A stretch of 7,581 nt of DNA from Chloroflexota bacterium (lineage in GTDB: Bacteria > Chloroflexota > Dehalococcoidia > Lucifugimonadales > Lucifugimonadaceae): the NCBI GenBank assembly GCA_002708145.1, contig PAOV01000013.1:36778-44358 (forward strand), read 5' to 3'. Position numbers and translations under genes: made by a program. Each line of letters begins with the position of its first letter. The first letter of the stretch is position 1. Shown in pieces: positions 1 through 6,255 of the stretch. The notes under the pieces were generated by a model that saw only the letters and a list, made by a program, of their open reading frames with translations, searched no databases and was not told the origin of the DNA.

Positions 1-79
1 GCGCTAGTTTTCTAGCAACACCACCACCTATACCCAACGCTCCACCAGTTACTATTGCTACCTGATTATTTAATTTCAA
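1..79 (-). CDS. Short-chain dehydrogenase/reductase (SDR), N-terminal fragment
   Basis: Partial gene that runs off the left edge; only the first 26 codons are present. The peptide begins LKLNNQVAIVTGGALGIGGG (TTG first codon, read as Met) and continues VARKLA. It carries the first beta strand and the dinucleotide-binding TGxxxGIG turn (TGGALGIG, residues 11-18) of classical SDR enzymes, which are cytoplasmic NAD(P)-dependent oxidoreductases. The substrate cannot be told from this fragment. The TTG start at 79-77 is chosen because there is no in-frame ATG or GTG placed like a normal SDR start, AAGG lies 8 bases upstream, and an in-frame TAG at 97-95 closes the frame just above. The gene is divergent from the amidohydrolase across a 123-base gap, so the two may be co-regulated. 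The family is clear from the glycine motif; substrate and full length are unknown. Confidence 0.85.
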   Translation of the reverse strand, partial: MKLNNQVAIVTGGALGIGGGVARKLA

Positions 80-87
80 TACTTTTA

Positions 88-91
88 CCTT
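88..91 (-). promoter_or_regulatory. Ribosome binding site deciding a TTG start
   Basis: AAGG on the minus strand, 8 bases upstream of the TTG at 79-77. It supports translation of the SDR gene from TTG. The only other possible in-frame start before the upstream stop is an ATT codon at 94-92, which overlaps the AAGG itself. Confidence 0.55.
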
Positions 92-113
92 AATCTAAAA
101 AAATAATAACTTA

Positions 114-142
114 ATCATATTTAATAATTTATATATTTTCAC
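114..142 (-). promoter_or_regulatory. Candidate sigma-70-type promoter for the SDR gene
   Basis: On the minus strand, a -35-like GTGAAA (142-137) is followed after 17 bases by a -10-like TATGAT (119-114, five of six to consensus). A start near 107 would give a leader of about 28 bases before the TTG codon. AT-rich DNA makes chance matches common, so this is a position-supported guess only. Confidence 0.35.
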
Positions 143-144
143 TA

Positions 145-173
145 TCGACTAGTACATTTTTTTATTGTATTCT
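145..173 (+). promoter_or_regulatory. Candidate sigma-70-type promoter for the amidohydrolase gene
   Basis: TCGACT (145-150, four of six to TTGACA) is followed after 17 bases by TATTCT (168-173, four of six to TATAAT). A start near 180 would leave a leader of about 23 bases containing the ribosome binding site AAGGGA (192-197). The -35 element lies two bases from the candidate -35 of the divergent SDR gene, so the two promoters would be back to back. The match is weak and rests partly on location. Confidence 0.35.
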
Positions 174-202
174 CTGAATAACAAAATTTATAAGGGATTA
201 CT

Positions 203-1789
203 ATGAAACTAGACATAATTATAAAAAATGGAAATATTATTGATGGTACTGGTAAAAAGGAATATAAATCTCACATTGGAATAAAAGAAAATAAAATTGT
301 TGACATTATAAACATAGGTGAGAAAAATATTCAAGCTGATAAAATTATTGATGCTAAAAATTTATCTGTTTCACCTGGCTTTATTGATGTACACTCACAT
401 GCTGACGTCGCACTATTAAATGATGGAGAACATGCAAATGGGATTATGCAAGGTATAACAACCGAAATAATTGCTCCTGACGGACTAACATTAGCCCCAT
501 TATCAGTAAAAAATTATCAACTTTATAAATGGTATTTATCTGGTATTCTAGGGGTTCCAAAAAATGATTTAGATATGTCAAGTATAGAAAAAGCAAGGCT
601 AAATTACGATAGCAAAACATCTTGTAACGTTGCTATGTTTGCTGGTCATGGCCCTATAAGATTAGAAGCAATTGGAATGGAAGACAAACCATTGAAAGGT
701 AAAAAGCTAGATCATGCTAAATCGTTACTTTCTGAGTCATTTGAACAAGGTGCTGTAGGCTTTTCAACAGGCCTATCATATTACCCAAATAGCTTTTCTG
801 ATAGTGATGAGATTTGCGAACTAATGAAAGTTGCAAAAATTTATGACAAGCCCATGTCTATACATTTAAGAAACCATAATACGGATAGAGCATTTCATGA
901 TGGTGGTGTGATGGAAGCAATAGAGATTGCTAAACGAACAGAAACAAAACTTCACATAGAACATTATAAACCCGACTTCAATCAATCTATAAGTGAAGTT
1001 TTAGATCCAGTTGATAAAGCTAAAGATAGTGGTGTTGATATAACTCTTGAGACTTACCCATATCCTGTAGGATCTTCTTTTCCACAAACTTTTTTCCCTA
1101 GTTATTTTCATGAAGGTGGGCCTGAAAAAATGATACAAAAATTAAACAACACTGAAGAAAGAGAAATTCTTATTTCAAAGATGATTGGTACTCACTATGG
1201 AAACCCCTCTAATAATGTTTGGACACACATAGTTTCTGATAAAAACAAACATCTCGAAGGAATGCTTTTTGAGGAGGTTGCAGATATGTGGAAAATTAGT
1301 GTTGAAGAAATGTTATGCAGGGTAATGTATGAGGAATCATTAGGTTGTGGTTTTAGAGGAGCCCCGCCACGTAATATAAAAGTTTGGAGACAGGTTGAAA
1401 AAAATGTCATGGAGTTACTTTCAAGGCCAGATTATATGATAGGCTCTGATGCAATACCAACTGGTGGATTGCCGCATCCAAGAGCGTATGGTTGTTTTCC
1501 TAGAGTATTAGGAAGGCTGAGAAGAAGATATAATTATCCTATCGAACAAGTTATTCAAAGAATTACTGAAAATCCAGCACAAAGGTTTAATTTATCAGGA
1601 AGAGGAAATATCAAGAAAGGTTTTTTCGCTGATATAGTGATTTTCGACCAAGACCATATAAATGACAGGTCTTCTTTTGAAGACCCCAATGTTCACCCAG
1701 AGGGAATTCCTTGGGTAATAGTTAATGGCAAAATTGCCGTAGAAAATGAAAAAACAACAGGAGTGTTGTCAGGCAAGGCTATTCCTTAA
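203..1789 (+). CDS. Amidohydrolase, N-acyl-D-amino-acid deacylase (D-aminoacylase) type
   Basis: A 528-residue cytoplasmic-looking protein (no signal peptide) of the metal-dependent amidohydrolase superfamily, closest in motif pattern to N-acyl-D-amino-acid deacylases, which hydrolyse N-acylated D-amino acids. The N-terminal beta-sandwich part opens with DIIIKNGNIIDGTG. The barrel follows with FIDVHSHAD (His64 and His66), MSIHLRNH (His221), LHIEHYK (His254) and IGSDAIP (Asp416), matching the usual metal-ligand and catalytic positions. The C-terminus returns to the sandwich with GNIKKGFFADIVIFD. The length is slightly above the roughly 480 residues of classical D-aminoacylase. At the segment usually GNCG, where Cys bridges metals, this protein has APDG, so Asp93 replaces Cys. 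AAGGGA lies 5 bases before the ATG. It is divergent from the SDR gene and convergent with the aco-type operon, overlapping its last gene by four bases. The fold is secure, the exact substrate is not; a dihydroorotase-like or other amidase activity is possible. Confidence 0.85.
   Translation: MKLDIIIKNGNIIDGTGKKEYKSHIGIKENKIVDIINIGEKNIQADKIIDAKNLSVSPGFIDVHSHADVALLNDGEHANGIMQGITTEIIAPDGLTLAPLSVKNYQLYKWYLSGILGVPKNDLDMSSIEKARLNYDSKTSCNVAMFAGHGPIRLEAIGMEDKPLKGKKLDHAKSLLSESFEQGAVGFSTGLSYYPNSFSDSDEICELMKVAKIYDKPMSIHLRNHNTDRAFHDGGVMEAIEIAKRTETKLHIEHYKPDFNQSISEVLDPVDKAKDSGVDITLETYPYPVGSSFPQTFFPSYFHEGGPEKMIQKLNNTEEREILISKMIGTHYGNPSNNVWTHIVSDKNKHLEGMLFEEVADMWKISVEEMLCRVMYEESLGCGFRGAPPRNIKVWRQVEKNVMELLSRPDYMIGSDAIPTGGLPHPRAYGCFPRVLGRLRRRYNYPIEQVIQRITENPAQRFNLSGRGNIKKGFFADIVIFDQDHINDRSSFEDPNVHPEGIPWVIVNGKIAVENEKTTGVLSGKAIP
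1749..1769 (-). terminator. Probable intrinsic terminator of the minus-strand operon, inside the convergent gene
   Basis: Read on the minus strand, ACAACA (1769-1764) and TGTTGT (1759-1754) form a perfect 6-base-pair stem around a CTCC loop, immediately followed by five T (1753-1749), then C and a further T-rich run. It begins 17 bases after the VOC stop codon, exactly where the operon should end. The stem is short and has only two G-C pairs, which weakens it, but the position and U-tract support it. It lies within the C-terminal coding part of the amidohydrolase gene, where the plus strand must also encode protein. Confidence 0.5.
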
Positions 1790-2178
1790 GATACTTGCTG
1801 TATTAATTCTATTCTTATCCCGCCAGGTGCCCCAATAAAAGCAATTTTTTTACCATCTGGTAAATCTACAGGGCCTTCTTTATAAATAGCACCAATCCCT
1901 ACCAATCTTTCAATATCAGAAACAATATCATCGGTATCAAATCCAAAATGTTCCAGGCCGTAGTGAGCATCATCATCAGCTGGACCTAAAACTTCATCTG
2001 TTCTTTCACTTGATATGTTGATAGCTAGCCCTCCCTCACTTTGTGTAACAATGAATGTATCACCGACGGGTCTTATTGTTTCTGAGATGATTTTCACATT
2101 AAATGCTTTTACAAACCATTCAGCTGTATCTTTAGGATTTTTAGATTTTATATGTATATGGTTTACTTTATATGGCAT
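1786..2178 (-). CDS. VOC superfamily (glyoxalase/bleomycin-resistance fold) protein
   Basis: A 130-residue protein with the paired beta-alpha-beta-beta-beta modules of the vicinal oxygen chelate superfamily, whose members are metal-dependent lyases, epimerases, dioxygenases or binding proteins. It has the usual opening (VNHIHIKSKNP, His7 as first likely ligand), a central LEHFGFDTDD (His77) and an ending IRIELIQ (Glu124), with FIGAPGG just before. These fit three of the usual four metal ligands. The length is that of a single-domain VOC protein. AAGGGG lies 6 bases upstream of the ATG. It is the last gene of the operon, separated from the IMPase-like gene by 77 bases, so it may also have its own promoter. 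Its stop codon shares the TTAA at 1786-1789 with the stop of the convergent amidohydrolase. The substrate cannot be assigned; handling of a 2-oxoaldehyde or CoA thioester connected with the complex is only a guess from context. Confidence 0.85.
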   Translation of the reverse strand: MPYKVNHIHIKSKNPKDTAEWFVKAFNVKIISETIRPVGDTFIVTQSEGGLAINISSERTDEVLGPADDDAHYGLEHFGFDTDDIVSDIERLVGIGAIYKEGPVDLPDGKKIAFIGAPGGIRIELIQQVS

Positions 2179-2255
2179 AATTTTCCCCTTCTTTTCTTAA
2201 CTAAGGAATAATAATATAAAATAAATTTACATAATGGAATAATTTATATAAATAA
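2179..2255 (-). other. Intergenic gap before the VOC gene
   Basis: This is the only gap above 20 bases inside the operon. It holds the VOC ribosome binding site and very AT-rich DNA with an 8-base direct repeat GGAATAAT (plus strand, 2205-2212 and 2236-2243). I see no convincing hairpin terminator and no promoter better than chance, so read-through from the upstream genes is the simplest reading. Confidence 0.5.
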
Positions 2256-3059
2256 CTACATCAAATTTATTAATTCTTGATGAATATTTGGCCAGCCCAC
2301 AACAACACAGTCAAGCTTTTCTTTTTTTGTCCAATTAATATTGTTTCCTTGCTTATCCGTTACTCTAATACCTAGAGACTCTACTATTTTTGCACCTGCA
2401 GCAAAATGAACTGTATCAATTCCATAAAAAACACCACCAGGAATTCTTCCTAGTGACATTTGAATCATTGGGTACGCAATTGAAGAAAAACTATTAACTT
2501 GGCTTACTTTAGTAATCCACTTTGAAATATGGTGGATGTTTTTTTCCCATTCTAATCCACCATCAACTTCTAAAACTATAGTGGATTCTGACAATTTATT
2601 TGTAGGAGGAGTTGATTTATATGGCTTACCATTTCTATTAACTTCCTCGCCTAGAATTACTGAAAAATATTCCCCTATTGACGGAGAGGACAGGCAAGAT
2701 AATATTATTTTTTCGTTGTCTCTTAGCGCAATATTTATCCCCCAATGGTCCATACCCAAACTATAAGGTACCGTCCCGCAAAGTGGATCAATTAACCAAA
2801 AAAAAATAGAATCCTCGTCGATTGTTTTTTCACTTTCTTCCGAATAAATATTAGCTCTTAATTCTGGTGAATTGAGAATTTCCGTGATTTTTTTATCGCT
2901 CTCCATATCTGCATTAGTAACCAATGCATTTGGTGATTTATAAAACTTTTTTAACTCTGAAGAATTTTCTGGCCTAAATTTTTCTAAAAGAAGATCTGAA
3001 GCCTTATAAATAGCTTTCTCGGCAAATTTTTTATATAAGTTTAAGTCAATATCATTCAT
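2256..3059 (-). CDS. Inositol-monophosphatase-like protein with altered metal site
   Basis: A 267-residue protein of the IMPase/FBPase/bisphosphate nucleotidase fold, whose members are metal-dependent phosphatases of inositol phosphates, 3'-phosphoadenosine phosphates, fructose bisphosphate or NADP. Visible landmarks are LVTNADMESD (Asp51), YSEES (Glu74/75), FFWLIDPLCGT (Asp91 and Cys94) and VHFAAG (His218). In typical members the latter two read DPLDGT and WDxAAG, so two metal-ligand aspartates appear replaced by Cys and His, while Asp51, the Glu and Asp91 remain. The family length (about 260-270) is normal and the frame is intact. The ATG follows the acoX stop by 2 bases and has no obvious Shine-Dalgarno site, which suggests translational coupling to acoX. 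The fold is confident. Activity could be a phosphatase with a changed metal preference, a member of a DPLCGT subfamily, or a non-catalytic binding protein. Confidence 0.8.
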   Translation of the reverse strand: MNDIDLNLYKKFAEKAIYKASDLLLEKFRPENSSELKKFYKSPNALVTNADMESDKKITEILNSPELRANIYSEESEKTIDEDSIFFWLIDPLCGTVPYSLGMDHWGINIALRDNEKIILSCLSSPSIGEYFSVILGEEVNRNGKPYKSTPPTNKLSESTIVLEVDGGLEWEKNIHHISKWITKVSQVNSFSSIAYPMIQMSLGRIPGGVFYGIDTVHFAAGAKIVESLGIRVTDKQGNNINWTKKEKLDCVVVGWPNIHQELINLM

Positions 3060-3061
3060 AA

Positions 3062-4048
3062 TTATTTTTGAGGTATATTTGATAATAATTTCATTGATTT
3101 TGAAACATCAGCAACTAAAGGCCCTTCTAGATTTAATATAGCATAATAGGTGTTATCTGGAAGTAATTCGATTTCTCTCTCTCCATCAAGTGCAATTGTC
3201 CCAGGATAAGTATTTATCTGTACCTTGTCATTTATATTTATTTTTTTATAATCTACAATCTTTATCTTAGAGATAGTTCCAGGCGCTATAGGCGCTTTAA
3301 TAAATTGTTTTTTTGATTTGATATTTTTGTCTAATATTATATATAACCCAATTGGATCATCAATCTCTATGTTGTATAATCTTGAGCCTATAGAAGACAA
3401 TCCTATGGACGCAGGTTCTGCACGAGTTAATATAACTGAGTGAAGAGTAGTTATGTCCCAAACAGCTCTAGCACCTACAAACATTTCTTTTGATATTGCG
3501 ACATCTACAAGCGCTGCATCAATAAATTGATCGTTACAATATATATCAACTTTTTTTGATTGATTGCAAGATTCTTTTACACTCAAAGTTTTATCAGCAA
3601 TACTACCTGCTACTATTCCTGCCAATGTTCCCTCGGTTGGTGCAGGAAAAACATTATTCGTTCCGGTTGAAATAGGCACCAATGGAATATTTTTGCATCC
3701 TTTTGCTACTACTCGATTTGTACCATCTCCACCCAAAGTTACTATACAATCAATTTGTTGTTCATACATTAATTTTGCTGCTAGAGTCGAAGATTCTTGG
3801 CTGTCTGCAGTTCGCATATCAAGATAGGATACTTCTAGTTTATCTTTAACATCAGAAGCTGCAGAAATAGTTAAGCCAGAATGATCAGGCATTATTATAA
3901 TTTTTTTTGTATTTGTTGAGGCTATACCAGCAAATACTCGTCTCAAAATATTGGACTTTTCTTGGTTTGAAACAACTCTTCCGTGGGCTACCAATCTTCT
4001 GATATCTTTTCCAGCAGATGGGTTAGCAATAATTCCTACGACTGACAT
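3062..4048 (-). CDS. acoX: AcoX-like ATP-NAD kinase family protein
   Basis: A 328-residue protein of the NAD kinase/diacylglycerol kinase fold, most like AcoX, the protein of unknown function found in acetoin dehydrogenase operons. The start VGIIANPSAGKDIRRLVAHG followed by EKSNILRRVFAG is the pattern I associate with AcoX. The nucleotide-binding GGDGTNR motif is at residues 106-112 within IVTLGGDGTNR, followed by VPISTGTNNVFP (125-135). The C-terminal half is beta-rich and includes GTIALDGERE (283-292). No membrane segment or signal peptide is seen. It lies 5 bases after the acoC stop, where TAA is followed directly by an in-frame TAG, and 2 bases before the IMPase-like gene; no strong ribosome binding site is visible, consistent with coupling. 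The kinase motif is intact, so phosphorylation of a nucleotide cofactor or lipid-like substrate is possible. The true substrate of AcoX is not known to me. Confidence 0.85.
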   Translation of the reverse strand: MSVVGIIANPSAGKDIRRLVAHGRVVSNQEKSNILRRVFAGIASTNTKKIIIMPDHSGLTISAASDVKDKLEVSYLDMRTADSQESSTLAAKLMYEQQIDCIVTLGGDGTNRVVAKGCKNIPLVPISTGTNNVFPAPTEGTLAGIVAGSIADKTLSVKESCNQSKKVDIYCNDQFIDAALVDVAISKEMFVGARAVWDITTLHSVILTRAEPASIGLSSIGSRLYNIEIDDPIGLYIILDKNIKSKKQFIKAPIAPGTISKIKIVDYKKININDKVQINTYPGTIALDGEREIELLPDNTYYAILNLEGPLVADVSKSMKLLSNIPQK

Positions 4049-4053
4049 ATCTA

Positions 4054-5256
4054 TTAATTAAACATCCAGTCAATATTGGCAAGGTTCTTACAAATTAATT
4101 TTAAAAATTCAGAAGCAGGTGCTCCATCCCAGGCTCTATGATCGAAAGTTAAACAAAGATTGGTAAAAGATTTCTTTTCATTGGAATTACTTATAACTTC
4201 TTCAGTAGAGCCTATCCCTAAAATTCCTATCTCAGGCGGGTTTAATAAAGGATTAAAAGTAGTTATATTATATGAACTGAGATTAGTAACAGAGAAACTG
4301 CTCCCAGATAAATCATCCATATCAAAACTATTTTCTTTAGATTTTTTTGCTAATCTCCTAATTTCCAAGGCTATATCAAGTATGGTTTTTTGATTTGCTT
4401 TTTTTATAACAGGAACAAGTAATCCACCCATAACAGCCATTGCAACCCCTATATTTATTTCATCTAAGACCCTAATTTCATCATTAATTAGATGTGCATT
4501 AGCATGCGGCGACTCATGTAATGATTTAGCTACAGCAGCAATAACCAAATCTTGAAACTGCGGTCGAATTTTGTGCTTTCTCCACTCCTTTACTAAAGTT
4601 TTTTGTTTCTCCAACGTGTTAGTAATATCAACTTTCGTGTTTAATGTTACAGATGGAATCTGGGCACTCTCTGACATTCTTTTTGAGATAGTTAACCTAA
4701 GTGGAGATAGTGGAATAGATTCCCTGACAGGAACTGAAGAGATTGCAGTATCATCCTTTGGAGTATTATTAAAATTTCTAATATCGTCTTCTGTAACTCT
4801 TCCGCTAGGTCCTGACCCTTTTATATTAGAAAAATCATTTATACCTAATTCTTTTGCTAGCCTTCTCGCCCTTGGAGTAATAATTTGTTTATTAGGTATA
4901 TTTTGATTAGAATTTAGTTTATCTGTTGAAGAAGATGAAGGTTTACTTTCTTCCGTAGTTTTTTCAATGGTTTCTATGCCTGCCTTAGCAGCCTCTGGTA
5001 ATTCAGATTCTGTTTCACCATCAAATAAAATATAACCAACAACAGTACCAACGTCAACTATTACGCCTTCCTGGAAATCTACTCTACCTAACTTTCCATC
5101 ATGCGTAGCTTCTATTTCGGCATTAACTTTAGAAGATTCTATTTCTACAAGCTGATCACCTTTTTTTATTTCGTCACCTAAACTTTTTAACCATTTAACG
5201 ATCAACCCATCGTTCATAGCCATTCCCCATTGGGGGAGAATGATTGGAGCTGGCAT
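4054..5256 (-). CDS. acoC: Dihydrolipoamide acyltransferase, E2 of an acetoin-type dehydrogenase complex
   Basis: A 400-residue E2 core protein that accepts the acyl group from E1 on a lipoyl-lysine and passes it to CoA. Domains in order: one lipoyl domain at 1-79 with the lipoylated lysine Lys43 in EIESSKVNAEIEA; a flexible Ser/Glu/Pro/Lys-rich linker at about 80-125; a peripheral subunit-binding domain at about 126-162 (ITPRARRLAKELGI, then GSGPSGRVTEDDI) that docks E1 or E3; and the catalytic acyltransferase domain from about 180 to the end, with the catalytic signature FDHRAWDGAPAS (His373, Asp377). The lipoyl motif has SSK where pyruvate E2 proteins usually have TDK. Unlike the AcoC of some Pseudomonas-type operons, which is fused to an alpha/beta hydrolase, this is a standard E2 layout. 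The ATG is 13 bases after acoB, with GAGGA 8 bases upstream. Confidence 0.9.
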   Translation of the reverse strand: MPAPIILPQWGMAMNDGLIVKWLKSLGDEIKKGDQLVEIESSKVNAEIEATHDGKLGRVDFQEGVIVDVGTVVGYILFDGETESELPEAAKAGIETIEKTTEESKPSSSSTDKLNSNQNIPNKQIITPRARRLAKELGINDFSNIKGSGPSGRVTEDDIRNFNNTPKDDTAISSVPVRESIPLSPLRLTISKRMSESAQIPSVTLNTKVDITNTLEKQKTLVKEWRKHKIRPQFQDLVIAAVAKSLHESPHANAHLINDEIRVLDEINIGVAMAVMGGLLVPVIKKANQKTILDIALEIRRLAKKSKENSFDMDDLSGSSFSVTNLSSYNITTFNPLLNPPEIGILGIGSTEEVISNSNEKKSFTNLCLTFDHRAWDGAPASEFLKLICKNLANIDWMFN

Positions 5257-5269
5257 AATTCCTGTCCTC

Positions 5270-6238
5270 TTAACTTTCTAGAGTATTATTCACTGCTGTT
5301 ATAATTTTATCCTTGTCGGGATAAATTAATTTTTCAAGAGCCTGACTATAAGGAATATGTACCTGTTCAGCTGCAACTTTTTGAATTGGCGCTTGAAGAG
5401 ACCAAAAGCCTTCTTGTGCAACAATTGAAGAAATTTCCGAAGCTGCCGAGCATACCTTATGAGCCGGGTCGACAACAACTAATCTTCCAGTTTTTTCAAC
5501 TGAATCTAAGATTGTTTTTTTGTCAAGAGGAACAAGCGTTCTTGGATCAATGACCTCGGCAGAAACACCTTGTGATTCTAATTCTTTTGCCGCCGCGAGA
5601 GCGTGAATAACTCCTCCAGCTATTGCAACAATAGTAACATCTGACCCAGACTTTAAAATGTTGGCAACTCCAAAAGGCACTAAATGTTCATCGTCAGGAA
5701 CTTCTCCTCTTGTTCCATATAGATTTCCATCTTCAAATACTATACATGGATCGTCATCTCGTATTGCTGTCTTTAGTAGGCCTTTGGCATCTGCAGGAGT
5801 AGATGGTACTATAATTTTCATTCCTGGCATATTCATAAACATAGGGTAGTTTCTGTCAGAGTGATGAGCTGCAGCACCAGATCCGTATAACATTGACACC
5901 CTGAAAGTTACAGGTAATTTTGCCTGACCTCCAAACATATATCTCATTTTGGCTGCCTGACTTATAAATTGATCCATTGCAACCCACATAAAACTTGAAA
6001 CAGTCTCAACTAATGGCCTCTTACCAACTAATGAAGCACCTACTGCAGCACCAACGAAGCCATTCTCTGATAAAGGTGTATCTAAAACTCTTTGATCTCC
6101 AAATTCTGATAATAAATCTTGCGTAGCTCCATAGACTGACAATGAGATATCTTCACCCATAATAAATACATTAGAGTCATTTCTCATTTCTTCTTTTGTT
6201 GCATGGTTTATTGCTTCAATAAAAACAGTTTGTGTCAT
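5270..6238 (-). CDS. acoB: TPP-dependent dehydrogenase E1 beta subunit (acetoin/pyruvate type)
   Basis: A 322-residue E1 beta subunit that pairs with AcoA to form the thiamine-diphosphate-dependent alpha2beta2 decarboxylase or acyloin-cleaving enzyme. From the chosen start it reads MTQTVFIEAINHATKEEM, then VFIMGEDIS, the active-site LDTPLSENGFVGAAVG (Glu58 is the expected catalytic glutamate near the cofactor), GAAAHHSDRNYPMF (His125/126, expected near the active site) and MPGMKIIVPSTPADAKGLL. The C-terminal transketolase-type domain contains SAEVIDPRTLVPLDKKTI. The length is normal for the family (about 325). An ATG 15 codons upstream (6283) is also in frame, but it would add a Gln/Asn-rich tail overlapping acoA by 28 bases; the 6238 ATG has AAGGA 7 bases upstream and begins like other E1 beta proteins. 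Pyruvate, acetoin and other 2-oxoacid enzymes look alike here; acoX points to the acetoin type. Confidence 0.9.
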   Translation of the reverse strand: MTQTVFIEAINHATKEEMRNDSNVFIMGEDISLSVYGATQDLLSEFGDQRVLDTPLSENGFVGAAVGASLVGKRPLVETVSSFMWVAMDQFISQAAKMRYMFGGQAKLPVTFRVSMLYGSGAAAHHSDRNYPMFMNMPGMKIIVPSTPADAKGLLKTAIRDDDPCIVFEDGNLYGTRGEVPDDEHLVPFGVANILKSGSDVTIVAIAGGVIHALAAAKELESQGVSAEVIDPRTLVPLDKKTILDSVEKTGRLVVVDPAHKVCSAASEISSIVAQEGFWSLQAPIQKVAAEQVHIPYSQALEKLIYPDKDKIITAVNNTLES

Positions 6239-6245
6239 AGTATTA

Positions 6246-6250
6246 TCCTT
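6246..6250 (-). promoter_or_regulatory. Ribosome binding site deciding the acoB start
   Basis: AAGGA on the minus strand, 7 bases upstream of the ATG at 6238-6236 and inside the 17-base gap after the acoA stop. It favours this ATG over the in-frame ATG at 6283, which lies within the acoA coding region. Confidence 0.8.
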
Positions 6251-6255
6251 ATTAT

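Noticed and set aside
1838..1855. AAAAGCAATTTTTTT downstream of the amidohydrolase as a plus-strand terminator
   Set aside because: The only pairing is four A-U pairs around GCAA, with no G-C pair, and it lies within the VOC coding region; it is too weak to call.
3564..3827. Plus-strand open frames of 60 to 110 codons opposite the operon genes (for example 3564-3827 and 4571-4906)
   Set aside because: They lie opposite well-recognised genes, match no protein motif I know and lack ribosome binding sites, so they look like shadows of the real coding strand.
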